A stretch of DNA of 64,000 bases from Acinetobacter vivianii (GCF_014635885.1 NZ_BMDR01000001.1:248001-312000); one strand, 5' to 3'. Counted from the first letter of the stretch, positions 29,937 to 39,142 are shown. Notes: generated by a model from the letters alone, not told the origin. Made by a program: numbers and translations.

Positions 29937-31460
29937 ATGAACTTTCGTCAAATTCAGGCCATTCTGCATAGCTGGTTTGGCATTATTGTCTTATGGATCA
30001 TCTTCTTTATTTTCTTAACCGGATCGATTGCGTATTTCCGTACTGAAATTAATGTCTGGGCGCAACCTGAGGCGATGAGTCAGATTCAAACGCTACCGAC
30101 TACCCAAACCTCAGCTCAAACTGCGTTTAATTATTTAAACCAGCATGCCGCAGATGCAAAAAGATGGCGTGTGACCGTTGCAAATGAACACATGCCAGTC
30201 AATTTGCTACAATGGCAGGATCAGATAGGGAAACACCAACAATTACAGAATCCCATGACAGGGGAATTGCTTAATCCTGCACGACAGACTCTGGCAGGTG
30301 ATTTCTTTTTTAAATTGCATTACACCCTCTATCCACTCCCTGGCAAGATTGGTAGTTTCATCGTTGCCATTGTTGCCCTGATCTTATTAATCAGTTTGAT
30401 TACAGGCGTGATCACGCATAAAAAGATCATTAAAGAATTTTTTGTATTTCGTTCCTTTAAAGGCCAGCGTTCCTTGCTCGATCTGCATCATATAACGGGA
30501 GTGATTACATTTCCTTTTTATCTGGTGATGGCATTTACAGGGCTACTGATTTTATTTTATCTGGTGTTGCCGTGGGGACTATCCAAGCATTATGCCCAAG
30601 ACGGTATACCCCAATTTTATAATGAGATGCAGTTTCTAAAGATGGCAAAACCGCAACCATCCTCATCTCAGAGCAATATGCAGCCATTGGAACGCTTTAT
30701 TCAACAATTACCAGCGCAGGCACAAACAGGCGCAATACTCGATAAATTTGAAGTACAAAAACCGAATACACCAGATGCGATGATCACCTTTGACTATAAT
30801 TATAAAAATATTATTACCTTAAATACCCCACAATATATTTTTGCTGCCAATACCGCCGAGCAGCTGGATCAACCTCGAAATTTAAGCGCAATAGCCCAGT
30901 TGGCTTCATCTTCTTATGGTATTCATCTGGGCTATTTTGCCTCTTACTGGATGCGTTTGATCTTGTCTGTTATGGGCATTATTGGATGTGTGATGTTGGC
31001 TGCAGGGGCATTGCTCTGGCAGAAAAAACGTATTAAAGCGCAGCATCGTTTCAGCTATAAACTGGTACAGCATCTCAACTTTTTTACTTTTCTCGGGTTG
31101 CCTTTTGCTTGTACGAGTTATTTATTGGCAGGACGACTGTTACCTGCAGTGTCCGAGCCAAGAAGTAGTTATGAAGTTTCGGCCTTTTACTTCACTTGGC
31201 TATTAAGTTTACTGATCAGTTTGATCCTGAATATCCGAGCGGCCATATTGTTATTACTGATAAGTACAGCTTTGATTCTTTTTCTCATTCCATTGAGTAG
31301 TTTCGTTGTGGTACCTGAGGCATCTTTGTGGCAGAGCATCATCCATTCGCGTTGGTCGCTGGCGGGGGTAGATTTGGCATTACTAACGATTGGAATACTT
31401 TATCTCGGCGCAATTTATTTTTATCTGAATAAGTTCAAGCTTGCAGGAGCTTTAAAATGA
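29937..31460 (+). CDS. bfnJ: PepSY-associated TM protein, putative ferric-siderophore reductase
   Basis: 507 residues. N-terminal TM helix (IIVLWIIFFIFLTGSIAYF), a periplasmic PepSY-like region (about residues 35-135), then TM helices with HKKIIKEFFVFRSFKGQRSLLDLHH, a second periplasmic part and a C-terminal helical bundle. His residues in GVITHKK, DLHHITG and GIHLGYFA are candidate haem or metal ligands. FoxB/FiuB-type relatives reduce ferric siderophores at the inner membrane. Stop overlaps the bfnK start (ATGA). Confidence 0.85.
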   Translation: MNFRQIQAILHSWFGIIVLWIIFFIFLTGSIAYFRTEINVWAQPEAMSQIQTLPTTQTSAQTAFNYLNQHAADAKRWRVTVANEHMPVNLLQWQDQIGKHQQLQNPMTGELLNPARQTLAGDFFFKLHYTLYPLPGKIGSFIVAIVALILLISLITGVITHKKIIKEFFVFRSFKGQRSLLDLHHITGVITFPFYLVMAFTGLLILFYLVLPWGLSKHYAQDGIPQFYNEMQFLKMAKPQPSSSQSNMQPLERFIQQLPAQAQTGAILDKFEVQKPNTPDAMITFDYNYKNIITLNTPQYIFAANTAEQLDQPRNLSAIAQLASSSYGIHLGYFASYWMRLILSVMGIIGCVMLAAGALLWQKKRIKAQHRFSYKLVQHLNFFTFLGLPFACTSYLLAGRLLPAVSEPRSSYEVSAFYFTWLLSLLISLILNIRAAILLLLISTALILFLIPLSSFVVVPEASLWQSIIHSRWSLAGVDLALLTIGILYLGAIYFYLNKFKLAGALK

Positions 31461-31798
31461 GTCTTGCAGCATTATTCTGGGCCTTGGCCGCATTTATACA
31501 AGCTTGCATCCTCAGCCAATACGGGCAGAAACAACTGCAATATACTTGGCTAAATGCCTCTCGGAAAAAGCTTTTATCTTTTTCTGGCCTAATATTTTTA
31601 GCATTCTCTTTTGTGTTGAATTATCTGTATGAAGGCAGCTCAGTTGGTCCACTGAGTTGGTTGTTTGTCATCTTGCCAGCAGCATTCTTTTTACAAGTGC
31701 TTGGTTTTTATCTGTTTAGAAAATATTTTATACAGATCTGGTGGGGCGCAATGTTAGCCGCACTTATCTTTACTTTGGTTGGTGGATTAAATTCATAA
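31457..31798 (+). CDS. bfnK: DUF3325-like small inner-membrane protein
   Basis: 113 residues with four hydrophobic helices (AALFWALAAFIQACILS, LLSFSGLIFLAFSFVLNYL, PLSWLFVILPAAFFLQVLG, WWGAMLAALIFTLVGGL). Translationally coupled to bfnJ through ATGA. A paralogue is at 47555-47827 in the second module. Function not established; presumably a partner of the PepSY protein. Confidence 0.75.
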   Translation: MSLAALFWALAAFIQACILSQYGQKQLQYTWLNASRKKLLSFSGLIFLAFSFVLNYLYEGSSVGPLSWLFVILPAAFFLQVLGFYLFRKYFIQIWWGAMLAALIFTLVGGLNS

Positions 31799-31892
31799 GG
31801 CATTTTACGGCTATTTGCTGTTTAGTGATCTTCGCCAGATGCAGTTCATTAACAAAAAACAAGAAAAAGAACGCTTTTTGTGTTAATAAAAT

Positions 31893-31911
31893 TGATTATC
31901 ATTATCATCTA
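31893..31911. promoter_or_regulatory. Fur box upstream of bfnL
   Basis: TGATTATCATTATCATCTA matches the Fur consensus GATAATGATAATCATTATC read on the opposite strand. It lies 25 bp upstream of bfnL, in the 137-bp gap after bfnK, giving the acyltransferase gene its own iron-regulated promoter. Confidence 0.8.
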
Positions 31912-31935
31912 ATATTAAAGGCAAGGAATATCTTA

Positions 31936-32574
31936 ATGCTTACACTGTCACAAAAACTTCCTGATTATTTTGAGTATTATGAAGATGGGACACAATATTA
32001 TGTCCGCCAAGTCCAATATCCTCAGGATATTCCTTTATTACATCAATGGATGCATGAGCCACACGTAATTCCTCAATGGCAACTGAACAAGTCTGAACTT
32101 GAACTACAAGTTTATTTCGACAAAATGCTGGCCGATGACCATCAACGTTTAATGATTGTGGGTGTAGATGGCAAGGATGTGGGATATACCGAAATTTATG
32201 AAGGGAAACGTGATCGCTTAGGGCGTTATTACGACGGTGATGAGCACGATCTTGGCTGGCATTTGCTTTTTGGAGATAAATCCGTTTTTGGTAAAGGCTT
32301 TTTAAGACCGACCATCCGTTTATTGAGTTTTTATATTTTTGAGAATTCTGAAGCGAAAAAAATTGTAGGCGAACCAGACCATACCGTAAAACCTTATGCA
32401 GCCGTGGTGGCGGATCTGTGCTATGAGAGCCAGCGTTTAATTCCAATGCCCGAAAAAACGGCGATGTTGTATTACTGTTTTAGAGAAACATTTTACGACA
32501 AATTTGGCGAATATTATGCTGCTTCACAACAGCAATCTACCCAGCAGCAGTCTCAAGATTTAAGCCTGACTTAA
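31936..32574 (+). CDS. bfnL: GNAT acyltransferase, IucB/RhbD-like, of siderophore biosynthesis
   Basis: 212 residues of the RimJ/RimL-like GNAT group used in hydroxamate siderophore pathways: LLHQWMHEPHVIPQW near the N-terminus, DDHQRLMIVGVDGKDVGYTEIY, LGWHLLFGDKSVFGKGFLRP (acyl-CoA-binding region) and EPDHTVKPYAAVV. It likely acylates the N-hydroxylated amine; acinetoferrin-type siderophores carry medium-chain acyl groups. ATG at 31936 with AAGGCAAGG upstream is chosen over a longer reading from 31741, which would overlap bfnK and cross the Fur box. Gln/Ser-rich tail. Confidence 0.85.
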   Translation: MLTLSQKLPDYFEYYEDGTQYYVRQVQYPQDIPLLHQWMHEPHVIPQWQLNKSELELQVYFDKMLADDHQRLMIVGVDGKDVGYTEIYEGKRDRLGRYYDGDEHDLGWHLLFGDKSVFGKGFLRPTIRLLSFYIFENSEAKKIVGEPDHTVKPYAAVVADLCYESQRLIPMPEKTAMLYYCFRETFYDKFGEYYAASQQQSTQQQSQDLSLT

Positions 32575-32604
32575 ACTGAATTTAAGATTTAGATTGAAGA
32601 TAAG

Positions 32605-32629
32605 CCTCAACTTGTGTTGAGGTTTTTTT
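32605..32629 (+). terminator. Terminator after bfnL
   Basis: CCTCAAC-TTGT-GTTGAGG followed by seven T residues; ends the siderophore cluster. Confidence 0.9.
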
Positions 32630-32810
32630 ATATAGAAAACATCATTTTAAAAATAAATAATATATTGATATGTAAAATTAAAAAAAGGTTTTTGATTAAC
32701 AAAATAACATATTGTTATTTACTGAATTTACGAATATCATAAATCGATTACGAATAAAGTAATTATAGATTGCAAAATTATATGTAAAGCAACATGGAGA
32801 AGGAATCACC

Positions 32811-34121
32811 ATGAAAGAAGTTGCATTAAATGATTTAATCGACCAGCAGCGCGTTGGGCGTTATCAAAAATTTATTCTATTTACCTGCTTATTGCTGATG
32901 ATCATGGATGGCTATGATATTCAGGCAATGGCTTATGCCGCGCCGATGATTATAGAAGCGTGGGGTGTCGAAAAAACCATGTTAGGCGTGGTGTTTAGCG
33001 CCAGTTTATTTGGATTGTTTGTTGGTTCATTTGTTTTAAGTTCACTGTCAGATCGGTTTGGTCGTCGTCCAATCTTATTGATCTCAACGTTAATATTTTC
33101 TGTACTGATGTTGTGGACACCGCATGTCGCTAATATTGAACAGCTCGCTGTTATACGTTTTATCACGGGCATTTTCTTAGGCGGTATCATGCCGAATGCC
33201 ATGGCCTATAGCTCTGAAATTGTACCTAACAAATATCGTATTTTGACCATGATGGTGATTTCTTGTGGTTATACAGTCGGTGCCATGCTGGGGGGAGGAA
33301 TTTCTGCATTACTTACGCCCATAGGCGGATGGCAGGCAATATTTTATTTTGGTGGCATTATTCCTCTGATCATTTTCTTTATTATGCTGTTTAAGCTACC
33401 AGAGTCATTGTATTTCTTAGGCGAAAACAAAAAGAATGAGAAAACGATTCTATTCTGGCTGAAGAAATTTTATCCAGCATTGGAACTCAACACATCAACT
33501 CAAATCATTGGCAATGTCGGCCCTAAAATCAAAAAGTCACCATTGGAGTTATTTAAAAATAAGCGGGCTTTTTTTACCTACTCGATCTGGGTGATCAGTA
33601 TCTTAAATATGATCAGTCTGTATTTTCTCGCCAACTGGTTACCAACCTTATCGAAAGAGTCTGGCCTTTCTTTGAATCAGGCGCTGATGATTGGTTCAAC
33701 GCTACAGTTGGGCGGTACCATTGGTAGTATCGTGATGGGGTTAAAAATTGACAAGATTGGTTTTTATAAGGTTTTAGTTCCAGTGTTTATAGTGGCTGCT
33801 GTTAGTGTTGCCTTGATTGGATATTCGGTCAGTCATATTGCCTTACTGTTTGTGGTTATCTTTATTGCGGGCTTTGCGATTGTTGGTGGGCAACCTGCCA
33901 TTAATGCATTATCTGCAAGTTATTATCCAGTTTCATTGCGTACAACGGGCGTGGGCTGGAGTATTGGGATTGCCCGTTTAGGTTCAGTGATCGGGCCATT
34001 ATTCGGTGGATATCTGGCTAAATCTTTGGTCATTACCCATTTATTTGTGATTGCAGCCATTCCATCTCTATGTGTGATTTTCATGTTGCTGGTGCAGGCC
34101 AAATATAGAGTAGATCTTTGA
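32811..34121 (+). CDS. MFS transporter, aromatic acid:H+ symporter (AAHS) type
   Basis: 436 residues, 12 hydrophobic segments. The first segment carries MDGYDIQAMAYAAP, the DGxDxQxxxxxAP signature of AAHS carriers, and the loop LSDRFGRRPILL is the MFS motif. AAHS members import benzoates, hydroxybenzoates or muconate with protons, but short-chain substrates also occur. GAGAAGGA ribosome-binding site before ATG 32811. Monocistronic between terminators. The substrate is not predictable; pobA and paa genes nearby make an aromatic acid plausible. Confidence 0.85.
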   Translation: MKEVALNDLIDQQRVGRYQKFILFTCLLLMIMDGYDIQAMAYAAPMIIEAWGVEKTMLGVVFSASLFGLFVGSFVLSSLSDRFGRRPILLISTLIFSVLMLWTPHVANIEQLAVIRFITGIFLGGIMPNAMAYSSEIVPNKYRILTMMVISCGYTVGAMLGGGISALLTPIGGWQAIFYFGGIIPLIIFFIMLFKLPESLYFLGENKKNEKTILFWLKKFYPALELNTSTQIIGNVGPKIKKSPLELFKNKRAFFTYSIWVISILNMISLYFLANWLPTLSKESGLSLNQALMIGSTLQLGGTIGSIVMGLKIDKIGFYKVLVPVFIVAAVSVALIGYSVSHIALLFVVIFIAGFAIVGGQPAINALSASYYPVSLRTTGVGWSIGIARLGSVIGPLFGGYLAKSLVITHLFVIAAIPSLCVIFMLLVQAKYRVDL

Positions 34122-34129
34122 ATTTCAAG

Positions 34130-34152
34130 GCCGCGTTCTGCGGCTTTTTTTT
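34130..34152 (+). terminator. Terminator after the AAHS transporter gene
   Basis: GCCGC-GTTCT-GCGGC followed by eight T residues. Confidence 0.9.
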
Positions 34153-34358
34153 GCTATTTCATTCTATTACCGAAATGGGTACTCGATTTGATATCCATAA
34201 ATAGTTAAAAATATTCTATTTTTCCACTTTATTTGTCTATTTCCTATTTAATTATAAGTCGGGTTTATTCTATATCATCAAAGTTGCTGATTAAAAATCA
34301 ATCATTGTTTTGTTGGGGATGCAAGTAATCTTTACAAATTTAGTCAACTATAAGCTGA

Positions 34359-34383
34359 AAAAAACAACTTAAGGTTGTTTTTT
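34359..34383 (+). terminator. Orphan terminator-like hairpin upstream of the mtlD promoter
   Basis: AAAAAACAAC-TTAAG-GTTGTTTTTT, a perfect 10-bp stem ending in a T-run. No gene is seen in 34153-34358, whose upstream transporter already has a terminator, so this hairpin either insulates mtlD or ends a short untranslated RNA. Confidence 0.55.
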
Positions 34384-34418
34384 AATCAAATTTATTTCAT
34401 TTATTTACAGTCTAAATT

Positions 34419-34447
34419 TTGTCATGTTTTTTTAGTTAATCTAATAA
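34419..34447 (+). promoter_or_regulatory. Sigma-70-type promoter of mtlD
   Basis: TTGTCA (34419-34424), 17-bp spacer, TAATAA (34442-34447). Predicted start near 34454 leaves a leader of about 20 nt before mtlD. Confidence 0.65.
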
Positions 34448-34474
34448 GCGCAATAACAAAACAAAGGAGTAAAG

Positions 34475-36604
34475 ATGCTGATTTTTCATGATTATCCTGT
34501 TCAGGGAGCGCTTTTTGATATGGATGGCACAATGTTTGATACTGAGCGGTTACGCTTTCAAACATTAAAACAGGCGTCCCAAGAACTCATTGGACAGGAA
34601 TTTTCAGATGAATATTTAATGCAGTGTCTTGGACTCAGTGCAAAAACTGCTGAACAGCTTGCCCAAACTTTTTATGGTGAAGATGTTCCTTATCAAGCAA
34701 TCCGAAAACGTGCTGATGAACTTGAACTGGAATCAGTTCGTCATAATGGTGTTCCGATCAAAAAGGGCCTGATTCAGGTGCTGGAACGTTTACGCAAGTC
34801 TGGTTTAAGAATGGCTGTCGCGACATCAAGCCGTCGGGCAATTGCCGAAGAATACCTGATCAATGCCAATGTCTATAAATTTTTTGATCTTCTGGTATGT
34901 GGTGACGAAGTCGAAAAAGGTAAACCACATCCTGAAATTTTTATTAAAGCGGCACAAAAATTAAATTTGCAGCCTCAACAATGTTTAATGTTTGAAGATT
35001 CTGAAAACGGGATCTGCTCAGCCTGTGATGCGGGCGGGATCACCATTTTATTTAAAGATATAAAAGAACCCAATGACAGTATGCTTACCAAAGCAAATTT
35101 CTATTATCAGGATATGTATGAGTGCTTGAATGCACTGGATCAATATATTCCTGAAATGGGAATGCCGCAGTTACAAGAACCATTTCCGCAAAGTATCAAT
35201 CAACTGACCGTCGGGATTCATGGTTTTGGTGCCATAGGTGGTGGCTATATCGCACAGGTATTGTCACATTGGGATGGTTTTACCAGACCGAAGCGCATTC
35301 TCGCTTCAACCCGGAATCGCCTGTACTTGGAATCAGTCAATAGTTTTGGCAGCTACAGTATCCGTTATGGACAATCCTCGTATGATGAGCGGATTGAGAA
35401 TCTGACCGTAATCGATGCAGACAATGAACAGCAGATGCTCGAGATGTATATGCATTCAAGTCTGATCGCGCTGTGTTTGCCTGAACAGGCCATTGCATCG
35501 GAAGCAAAAACAATTGCAAGAGGACTATTGGCGCGTTTTATGTCTCAAGATACGGAACAGCATGAGCCGATTACCTTTTTAATTATTCTCAATAAAGTCT
35601 GTGCAAAATATCTGGTACTGAAAAATATCCGTGAAGCCTTGCTTGAGATCACCGATGAGGATATTGCAGAGCATATTCTAAGTGAACACTATTTTTGCGA
35701 TACCGTCGTTAACCGAATGGTGGCAAAGCTGACCGATCAAGCCTTATATCGCCAGTTAAATATCAAGCACCGCTTATTCAAACAATATCAATCCGATCTG
35801 AATGATGAAGCAATTGAGCTGTCAGATGAAACAGCGTTGACCGAGAAACAAGAACAGCAGATCACCAACTGTTTGGCGGATATGCGTGGTCAATTTCAGG
35901 CGGGTCAGTTTTTGCAGAATATGGATTTGATCTTGTTCCATAGTGAAACTGATATGCCGATTTATGTGGAAAATCGGAGCCCAATCCTCAATAAAATGCG
36001 CCAAATGATTCTGGTTGAGCAGATTTCTGATATTCAGATCATTAAAAACCGTTTGTGGAATGGCTGCCATGCCATGACCGCCTGGTATGCCAGTATGCAT
36101 GGCCATGACATGATCGGGATTGCGTTAGCGGATGCCAAGATCAAGAAATATGTGGAGCAGGTGGTTGAGGAAGTAAAACTAGGTTTAGCGAATATTGTAC
36201 CGAATCAGGCCAAAGAGCTAGATCGAATGGCGGAGAGTTTTCTACATTCTTGCCGCTCGGCCTATAAAGACACTTGTGAACGGGTGGCTCGCGATCCGCT
36301 GAGAAAACTAGGCTTCAATGAGCGCGTATTTGGCAGTCTGGAAAATCATATTCAGCAGCAATTGCCTTATCAAAAGATCCTGCAAGGCGCGATTTATGGC
36401 TATGTCTATGCATTAAGACAGCTTGAAATTGAGGAGCTGGAGATTGTTCAGCATATCCGTAAGAACGTGGAAATGATGGATCTCACCTCAACTCAAAAGA
36501 AAGCTTTATTAGATATGCTTTATCTGGGGATCCAGTCGGAAATGCAGGGAGAAACCTTCACTTACCATTTCGATGGATTTAAAGCCCCATCTGAGATGGT
36601 GTAG
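34475..36604 (+). CDS. mtlD: Bifunctional mannitol-1-phosphate dehydrogenase/phosphatase
   Basis: 709 residues in two enzymes. Residues 1-225 are a HAD phosphatase: ALFDMDGTMFDTE (nucleophile D15, D17), VATSSRR, GKPHPEIF and MFEDSENG. From about residue 245 a mannitol-dehydrogenase-type part begins with GIHGFGAIGGG (NAD(H) binding) and contains RLWNGCHAMTAWYAS of the active site. In Acinetobacter this fusion reduces fructose-6-phosphate and dephosphorylates the product to mannitol, a compatible solute made under salt stress. AAAGGAG precedes ATG 34475. Monocistronic. Confidence 0.93.
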   Translation: MLIFHDYPVQGALFDMDGTMFDTERLRFQTLKQASQELIGQEFSDEYLMQCLGLSAKTAEQLAQTFYGEDVPYQAIRKRADELELESVRHNGVPIKKGLIQVLERLRKSGLRMAVATSSRRAIAEEYLINANVYKFFDLLVCGDEVEKGKPHPEIFIKAAQKLNLQPQQCLMFEDSENGICSACDAGGITILFKDIKEPNDSMLTKANFYYQDMYECLNALDQYIPEMGMPQLQEPFPQSINQLTVGIHGFGAIGGGYIAQVLSHWDGFTRPKRILASTRNRLYLESVNSFGSYSIRYGQSSYDERIENLTVIDADNEQQMLEMYMHSSLIALCLPEQAIASEAKTIARGLLARFMSQDTEQHEPITFLIILNKVCAKYLVLKNIREALLEITDEDIAEHILSEHYFCDTVVNRMVAKLTDQALYRQLNIKHRLFKQYQSDLNDEAIELSDETALTEKQEQQITNCLADMRGQFQAGQFLQNMDLILFHSETDMPIYVENRSPILNKMRQMILVEQISDIQIIKNRLWNGCHAMTAWYASMHGHDMIGIALADAKIKKYVEQVVEEVKLGLANIVPNQAKELDRMAESFLHSCRSAYKDTCERVARDPLRKLGFNERVFGSLENHIQQQLPYQKILQGAIYGYVYALRQLEIEELEIVQHIRKNVEMMDLTSTQKKALLDMLYLGIQSEMQGETFTYHFDGFKAPSEMV

Positions 36605-36621
36605 ATCTTATCAGCATTGAA

Positions 36622-36653
36622 TAACACAGCTTTAAATCGATAAAGTTGTGTTA
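36622..36653 (+). terminator. Hairpin after mtlD
   Basis: TAACACAGCTTTA / TAAAGTTGTGTTA with a 6-nt loop and one mismatch; no T-run. The rest of 36654-36910 is AT-rich, and I see neither a gene nor the conserved B12-box of a cobalamin riboswitch before the cob genes. Confidence 0.6.
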
Positions 36654-36910
36654 TCTCTGATATAGATTTTAGGCTTGAATGATGTGCTGGATACGCTGAG
36701 TTCGCGGCATAGTTATGATCTGAGATTACTATCGAATCAGCTTGTGTCTAGAAGATTTTAGTGTTGATCAAGCCACAATTTAATAAAGCTATTTGCTCAT
36801 ATCATTTGATATTTCCTAATTTTATATTCGAAAGATTGACAAGGCTCAGAGGTAAACAATTATTTTAATTCAGTCTATGCTTATGTTTTAATGGCATATT
36901 CCATATTTTA

Positions 36911-37549
36911 TTGAATCTATATTTTGTGTTATTGAAATCATCAACCCAACTGTGTCCGACCGTCGTTCGGGACTATTCTGAGTGGCATCGTGGCCGTTCA
37001 GACTATGGGTTATGGTATCTTGAAATTGATCAGCCTGAACTAATTGAATACTTAGACCAGATTCAGGCAGATTTTTCGGATTTGCTGATTCCTGCCAATC
37101 AACGTCAATATCATATTACCTTGTTTGTATGTGGGTTCCTGACATCCGCAGAGAAGCAATACAATGATGATTTTCAGATTCAACAATTACAACAACAGAT
37201 GAAGCAACTGCAAAATCTGGAGCTATCTTCGTTCGAGTTAGAGATTGCCCAACTGGATAGCTTTAGCAGTGCCTTATTTTTGCAAGTGAAAGATACGGAT
37301 CAAATTCTGGAAAAAATTCGTCGGCAACTGGCTTCAGTGTCAGATGAAATTGCTGCGCTTGAGTATTGTCCGCATATTACTTTAGGTCTGTATCGCGAAG
37401 CATGGCAGAGTGATCAGGTGCTAGAGCGAATTCAGCAATTGCCCGTTAAAAAGTGGAAAGTTCAAGTGAAGCAACTCACTTTCGGCTATTATAAGGCACA
37501 GATTTTACAAGGATTACTGTATCCTTATCAGCAAATTGAATTGGGTTAG
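36911..37549 (+). CDS. 2H phosphoesterase (2'-5' RNA ligase-like) protein
   Basis: 212 residues with two HxT motifs, YHITLF (about residue 76) and PHITLG (about 156), the hallmark of 2H phosphoesterases such as LigT/ThpR and cyclic phosphodiesterases. The first visible start is TTG at 36911 without a good ribosome-binding site; GTG at 36926 is an alternative. It ends 2 bp before cobU and so heads the cobalamin operon. Substrate unknown; cyclic phosphates of RNA or nucleotides are typical. Confidence 0.75.
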   Translation: MNLYFVLLKSSTQLCPTVVRDYSEWHRGRSDYGLWYLEIDQPELIEYLDQIQADFSDLLIPANQRQYHITLFVCGFLTSAEKQYNDDFQIQQLQQQMKQLQNLELSSFELEIAQLDSFSSALFLQVKDTDQILEKIRRQLASVSDEIAALEYCPHITLGLYREAWQSDQVLERIQQLPVKKWKVQVKQLTFGYYKAQILQGLLYPYQQIELG

Positions 37550-37551
37550 AT

Positions 37552-38070
37552 ATGTTGCAACTGATTTTAGGCGGCGCACGTTCTGGGAAAAGTCGTTTGG
37601 CAGAACAAATCGCCAAGGATTCTGGCTTGTCGGTTGTATATATTGCCACAGCGCAGGCGCTGGATGACGAAATGCAGCAGCGTATTGAGCATCATCGGCA
37701 GCAACGTCCTGAACATTGGCAAGTGTGTGAAGAACCAATTTATCTGGCTGATCGACTGTTGCAATGTGACCAACCCAATCAACTGATTCTGGTGGATTGC
37801 CTGACTTTATGGTTGACCAATTTATTATTGGCTGAAGATACGACATTACAACAGCAACAAACCGAAAAATTCTTGGCAGTCTTAGCTCAACTGCAAGCTC
37901 AGATCATTCTGGTCAGTAACGAAACTGGGCTTGGTGTGGTTCCAATGGGAGAAATCAGCCGCCGTTTTGTGGATGAAGCGGGGCGTTTGCATCAGGCACT
38001 GGGTCAACTCGCCCATAAGGTCACGTTTTGTGTCGCAGGCCTTCCAATGATTTTAAAAGATGAGAAATAA
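37552..38070 (+). CDS. cobU: Adenosylcobinamide kinase/guanylyltransferase
   Basis: 172 residues. Phosphorylates adenosylcobinamide and transfers GMP to form AdoCbi-GDP. The P-loop GGARSGKS is at residues 7-14, followed by VVYIATAQA, the EHHRQQRPEHW His segment, VDCLTLWLTNLL and VSNETGLGVVP, all typical of CobU/CobP. Follows the 2H phosphoesterase after 2 bp and abuts cobT. Confidence 0.95.
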   Translation: MLQLILGGARSGKSRLAEQIAKDSGLSVVYIATAQALDDEMQQRIEHHRQQRPEHWQVCEEPIYLADRLLQCDQPNQLILVDCLTLWLTNLLLAEDTTLQQQQTEKFLAVLAQLQAQIILVSNETGLGVVPMGEISRRFVDEAGRLHQALGQLAHKVTFCVAGLPMILKDEK

Positions 38071-38071
38071 T

Positions 38072-39142
38072 ATGACTGAACATGAGCAATGGTTTTTAGC
38101 GGCGATTCAACAACCTGATCTGGATGCAAAACAGCAAGCTGAACAACGTCAGCTTCAACTGACCAAGCCTACAGGAGCGTTAGGTGATCTGGAACGAATC
38201 GCAATTGATCTGGCTGCTTTGCAAGGAACAGTTCACCCTCAGATTCAGCAACCCTGGATCACGATTTTTGCGGGTGATCACGGCGTAGTTGCTGAAAATA
38301 TCTCGGCTTACCCGCAAGCCGTGACCCGCCAAATGCTACAAAACTTTGCGACTGGTGGTGCAGCGATTAGCGTCATTGCCAAACATCATCAAGCACATTT
38401 ACTAGTCATTGATTGTGGTACGGTCGGTGATGCTTATGAATATGCAGGTGTGGAGCGTCATTATATTCGTGCAGGCACCGCCAATTTTGCTGAACAAGCT
38501 GCAATGACAGAGCAGGAATGTTTAGCGGCTTTACAGTTGGGTAAGGCCAGCGTGGAGCGCGCCAAAGCACAAGCTGCTGATATTTTTATTGCAGGTGAGA
38601 TGGGAATTGGCAATACCTGTTCTGCTTCAGCCTTGGCCGGTTTATTGTTAAATGAAGATGCTGCACAACTCACAGGTGTTGGAACTGGCATTACCAATCA
38701 GCAACTACAACATAAAATCAATGTGATTGATCAAGCGATAAAGCTTCACCAAACAGAAGTTAAAAATGATGCCTTAAACACTCTGTCAGCGGTCGGCGGT
38801 CTGGAAATTGCCGCGATGACAGGTGCCTATATCCGTTGTGCGCAAATTGGCTTACCAGTCGTGGTGGATGGTTTTATCAGTTCGGTTGCTGCTTTATGCG
38901 CAGTCCGTATTCAACCCCAGAGTCGGGCATGGATGCTATTCGGACACCAGTCAGCTGAGTACGGGCATCAACGTGTTTTACAAGAACTGAATGCGCAGCC
39001 TATTTTGAAAATGAACTTGCGTTTGGGGGAAGGCAGTGGTGCTGGTGCTGCATTATCCATGATCCAGCTAGCTTGTGTTTTACATAGTCAAATGGCGACT
39101 TTTGCTGAAGCAGCTGTGACAGGTGACAAAGTTGCGCCTTGA
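38072..39142 (+). CDS. cobT: Nicotinate-nucleotide-dimethylbenzimidazole phosphoribosyltransferase
   Basis: 356 residues. Makes alpha-ribazole phosphate from a lower-ligand base and nicotinate mononucleotide. Marks are TKPTGALGDLERIAIDLA, FAGDHGV, GEMGIGNTCSASAL and the C-terminal LRLGEGSGAGAAL containing the catalytic Glu. ATG at 38072 lies just after the cobU stop; an ATG at 38060 overlapping cobU is also possible. The end overlaps cobC by 20 bp. Confidence 0.95.
   Translation: MTEHEQWFLAAIQQPDLDAKQQAEQRQLQLTKPTGALGDLERIAIDLAALQGTVHPQIQQPWITIFAGDHGVVAENISAYPQAVTRQMLQNFATGGAAISVIAKHHQAHLLVIDCGTVGDAYEYAGVERHYIRAGTANFAEQAAMTEQECLAALQLGKASVERAKAQAADIFIAGEMGIGNTCSASALAGLLLNEDAAQLTGVGTGITNQQLQHKINVIDQAIKLHQTEVKNDALNTLSAVGGLEIAAMTGAYIRCAQIGLPVVVDGFISSVAALCAVRIQPQSRAWMLFGHQSAEYGHQRVLQELNAQPILKMNLRLGEGSGAGAALSMIQLACVLHSQMATFAEAAVTGDKVAP

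Noticed and set aside
31741-31935. 65-residue N-terminal extension of the IucB-like acyltransferase
   Set aside because: It would overlap bfnK, cross the Fur box and lacks family similarity; ATG 31936 has a good ribosome-binding site.
36654-36910. Cobalamin riboswitch before the cob operon
   Set aside because: No B12-box or typical long structured leader can be recognised; only AT-rich sequence is present.
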